The translations under genes and the position numbers were made by a program. Positions 5,056 through 6,315 of a DNA stretch of 6,315 nucleotides are shown here, piece by piece (position 1 is the first letter of the stretch; every line of letters starts with the position of its first letter). The stretch comes from CAYLNH01 sp964384625 (lineage in GTDB: Bacteria; Verrucomicrobiota; Lentisphaeria; JABSQK01), in the NCBI GenBank assembly GCA_964384625.1, contig CAYLNH010000349.1, positions 1-6,315 of the forward strand, in the 5' to 3' direction. A model generated the notes under the pieces. It was not told where the DNA came from. It made no database searches and saw nothing but the letters and a program-made list of their open reading frames with translations.

Positions 5056-6180
5056 TTACCCCAGGAGGTCCTGCACCACGCTTGCCGCGGCGGCCGCCAG
5101 ATTGTCCGGCGCCCGTCGCATCGCCGTTTCCAGGTCCTGCCCCGCCGGCGTAATGCAATGGACCGCCGTCACGCCGGCTTGTTGCAGAGCGGTCAAATCG
5201 CCCTCCACAGCGCCGGCCAGGACGACGCACGGCACGTTCTGTTCGCCGGCGATCCGGGCCACCCCGGCACAGACCTTGCCGCCGGCGCTCTGGGCGTCCG
5301 TCCTGCCTTCGCCGGTGATGACCAGGTCGGCGCCGGCAATGGCCTCGGCAAGACCAGTCATCCGGGCGATAAGCTCCGACCCGGGCACCAGTCGGGCGCC
5401 AAGAAACGCAGCCAGTCCGCCGCCCATGCCGCCGGCGGCGCCGGCGCCGGGGAGCGTCCGGATATCAACGCCCAGATCCTGCTTCACATGCGCCGCCAGA
5501 TTCGCCAGCCCCATGTCCAGCAGTTCCACCATGGCCGCGTCAGCGCCCTTTTGCGGCGCAAAGACCCGAGCCGCACCGCGCTCGCCGAGCAACGGATTGT
5601 CGACGTCGCAAACGACCTCGACCCGACGATCCAGCCACGGCCGGTCGACGGGCGGCGCGACATAGGCCAGCTCCGTCAGACTGCCCCCGCCAGCGGCCAG
5701 ATCGTCGCCGTGGTCATTGAGAAATCGATAGCCCAGGGCCTTCGCCAGCCCCGTACCGCCGTCCACCGTGGCACTGCCGCCGATGGTCAGCAGGAGGTGC
5801 TCCGCGCCGCGCCCGAAGGCATCTGCAACCAGCGTCCCGACCCCGCGGGTACTCGTCAGCATCGGGTTGCGCAGCGCGACCGGCACCAGCGGCAGGCCGC
5901 AGGCCGCGGCGCTCTCGATGACCGCCAGCCGGCGGCCCGCATCATACCAGTAGACGGCCTCCACGTCGCCGCCCAACGGCCCGGTTGTCGGCACCGTCAC
6001 GGGGGCGCCGTCAAGGATCTCTTGGAGCACGGCGACCGTGCCCTCGCCGCCGTCGGCCATCGGTTTGGCCACAACGTCGGCATCCGGGAACACGTCAAGG
6101 ACCCCCTGCCGCAGCGCCGTACAGACGGCAGCTGCAGTCAGGCATTCCTTGAATGAATCCGGGGCAAGAACAATTCGCAT
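5056..6180 (-). CDS. glxK: Glycerate kinase (GlxK/GarK family)
   Basis: This 374-residue protein is a glycerate kinase of the GlxK/GarK family. It phosphorylates D-glycerate with ATP, normally to 2-phosphoglycerate, and feeds glyoxylate or sugar-acid breakdown into lower glycolysis in the cytoplasm. The length is normal for the family, about 375-385. Motifs in order are APDSFKE (6-12), ADGGEGT (42-48), IGGSATVDGGTG (133-144), CDVDNPL (191-197), the glycine-rich PGAGAAGGMGGG (244-255) and ITGEGRTDAQ (288-297) followed by GGK (300-302). Where many relatives have SFKGSL, this one has SFKECL. ATG 6180 is fixed by AAGGAGGT (6191-6184) just upstream. A reading from 6276 would add about 32 residues without family resemblance. 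yraN follows 4 bp downstream. No other sugar-acid gene is in the window to show which pathway it serves. Confidence 0.96.
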   Translation of the reverse strand: MRIVLAPDSFKECLTAAAVCTALRQGVLDVFPDADVVAKPMADGGEGTVAVLQEILDGAPVTVPTTGPLGGDVEAVYWYDAGRRLAVIESAAACGLPLVPVALRNPMLTSTRGVGTLVADAFGRGAEHLLLTIGGSATVDGGTGLAKALGYRFLNDHGDDLAAGGGSLTELAYVAPPVDRPWLDRRVEVVCDVDNPLLGERGAARVFAPQKGADAAMVELLDMGLANLAAHVKQDLGVDIRTLPGAGAAGGMGGGLAAFLGARLVPGSELIARMTGLAEAIAGADLVITGEGRTDAQSAGGKVCAGVARIAGEQNVPCVVLAGAVEGDLTALQQAGVTAVHCITPAGQDLETAMRRAPDNLAAAAASVVQDLLG

Positions 6181-6183
6181 GGG

Positions 6184-6191
6184 ACCTCCTT
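6184..6191 (-). promoter_or_regulatory. Strong ribosome-binding site of glycerate kinase
   Basis: On the minus strand AAGGAGGT lies 3 nt before ATG 6180. It is close to a full Shine-Dalgarno match and decides the start codon against the upstream in-frame ATG at 6276. Confidence 0.85.
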
Positions 6192-6203
6192 CGACCACCG
6201 CAG

Positions 6204-6232
6204 ACAATAGCGCCGGCGCGACCGGTTGGAAA
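6204..6232 (-). promoter_or_regulatory. Candidate sigma-70-type promoter for glycerate kinase-yraN
   Basis: On the minus strand TTTCCA (6232-6227; four of six -35 positions) and TATTGT (6209-6204; four of six -10 positions) are separated by exactly 17 bp. Transcription would begin near 6197, giving a leader of about 16 nt that just includes the ribosome-binding site. The spacer contains a perfect 10-bp palindrome (6210-6219), a possible operator. The match is moderate, and such matches occur by chance. Confidence 0.33.
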
Positions 6233-6271
6233 GGGCGCCGACAACGGTTCCTTCTGGAAACGTAAGTGCTC

Positions 6272-6315
6272 GACAAACCGCGTTCTGAGACGTTCCCGGC
6301 TCCACGGGGCTTGTC
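6272..6315. repeat. Inverted repeat at the right edge
   Basis: GACAAACC (6272-6279) and GGCTTGTC (6308-6315) pair over 8 positions, with one A-C mismatch that becomes a G-U pair in minus-strand RNA. The loop is 28 nt. The repeat runs to the window edge and may extend beyond it. It could be a terminator or leader structure of a neighbouring gene, or a binding site. There is no T-run in view. Confidence 0.25.

Noticed and set aside
4951..6156. Open plus-strand frame of about 400 codons opposite glycerate kinase
   Set aside because: It is the antisense shadow of a full-length glycerate kinase with clear motifs and a strong ribosome-binding site.
6181..6276. N-terminal extension of glycerate kinase from ATG 6276
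   Set aside because: The added residues are unlike the family, whose proteins begin with MRIVLAPDSFK or similar. A near-ideal ribosome-binding site precedes ATG 6180.
6280..6310. CTGAGA near the right edge, recalling the TPP riboswitch core
   Set aside because: The other conserved TPP elements are absent, so the match is a chance hexamer.
1..6315. CRISPR arrays, insertion sequences, tRNA or rRNA genes
   Set aside because: I saw no regularly spaced repeats with spacers, no transposase motifs or terminal inverted repeats, and no tRNA or rRNA signatures.

Overview
The window is GC-rich bacterial DNA, roughly two-thirds G+C by eye. It carries six protein genes plus a possible gene end at the left edge. 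The gene types suggest the Planctomycetota/Verrucomicrobiota/Lentisphaerota (PVC) superphylum, possibly Lentisphaerota. The clues are a Ser/Thr kinase with an N-terminal zinc ribbon and one transmembrane helix, a GH-A-like barrel protein with a characteristic N-terminus, and a bacterial prenyltransferase-repeat protein. This placement is inferred from protein character. There is no rRNA or other marker gene to confirm it.

Layout. Positions 1-290 are mostly non-coding, with a possible gene end (1-66), several hairpins and a 16-bp tandem direct repeat (215-247). Next come two co-directional plus-strand genes, 12 bp apart: a (beta/alpha)8-barrel glycoside-hydrolase-like protein (291-1349) and an MBL-fold metallohydrolase (1362-2093). 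A membrane-anchored Ser/Thr kinase faces them on the minus strand (2114-3364). A divergent intergenic region of about 270 bp separates the kinase from a plus-strand prenyltransferase/squalene-cyclase-repeat protein (about 3638-4564). That gene converges on a minus-strand pair, glycerate kinase (5056-6180) followed 4 bp later by a YraN-family nuclease-fold protein (4578-5051). A 135-bp leader with a plausible promoter closes the right edge.

How the genes work together. The first pair looks like one transcription unit, because the second gene's ribosome-binding site overlaps the first gene's stop codon. A shared role in sugar or ester metabolism is possible but not shown. Glycerate kinase and yraN are also probably co-transcribed, although no functional link is known. 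The kinase and the prenyltransferase-like protein share an upstream region, which allows shared regulation but does not prove it.

I found no mobile element, CRISPR array, tRNA, rRNA or clear multi-gene defence system. The points most worth checking are the prenyltransferase-like protein that seems to lack the family's zinc ligands, the strong over-representation of the palindrome GCCGGC, and the direct repeat and inverted repeats upstream of the first operon.
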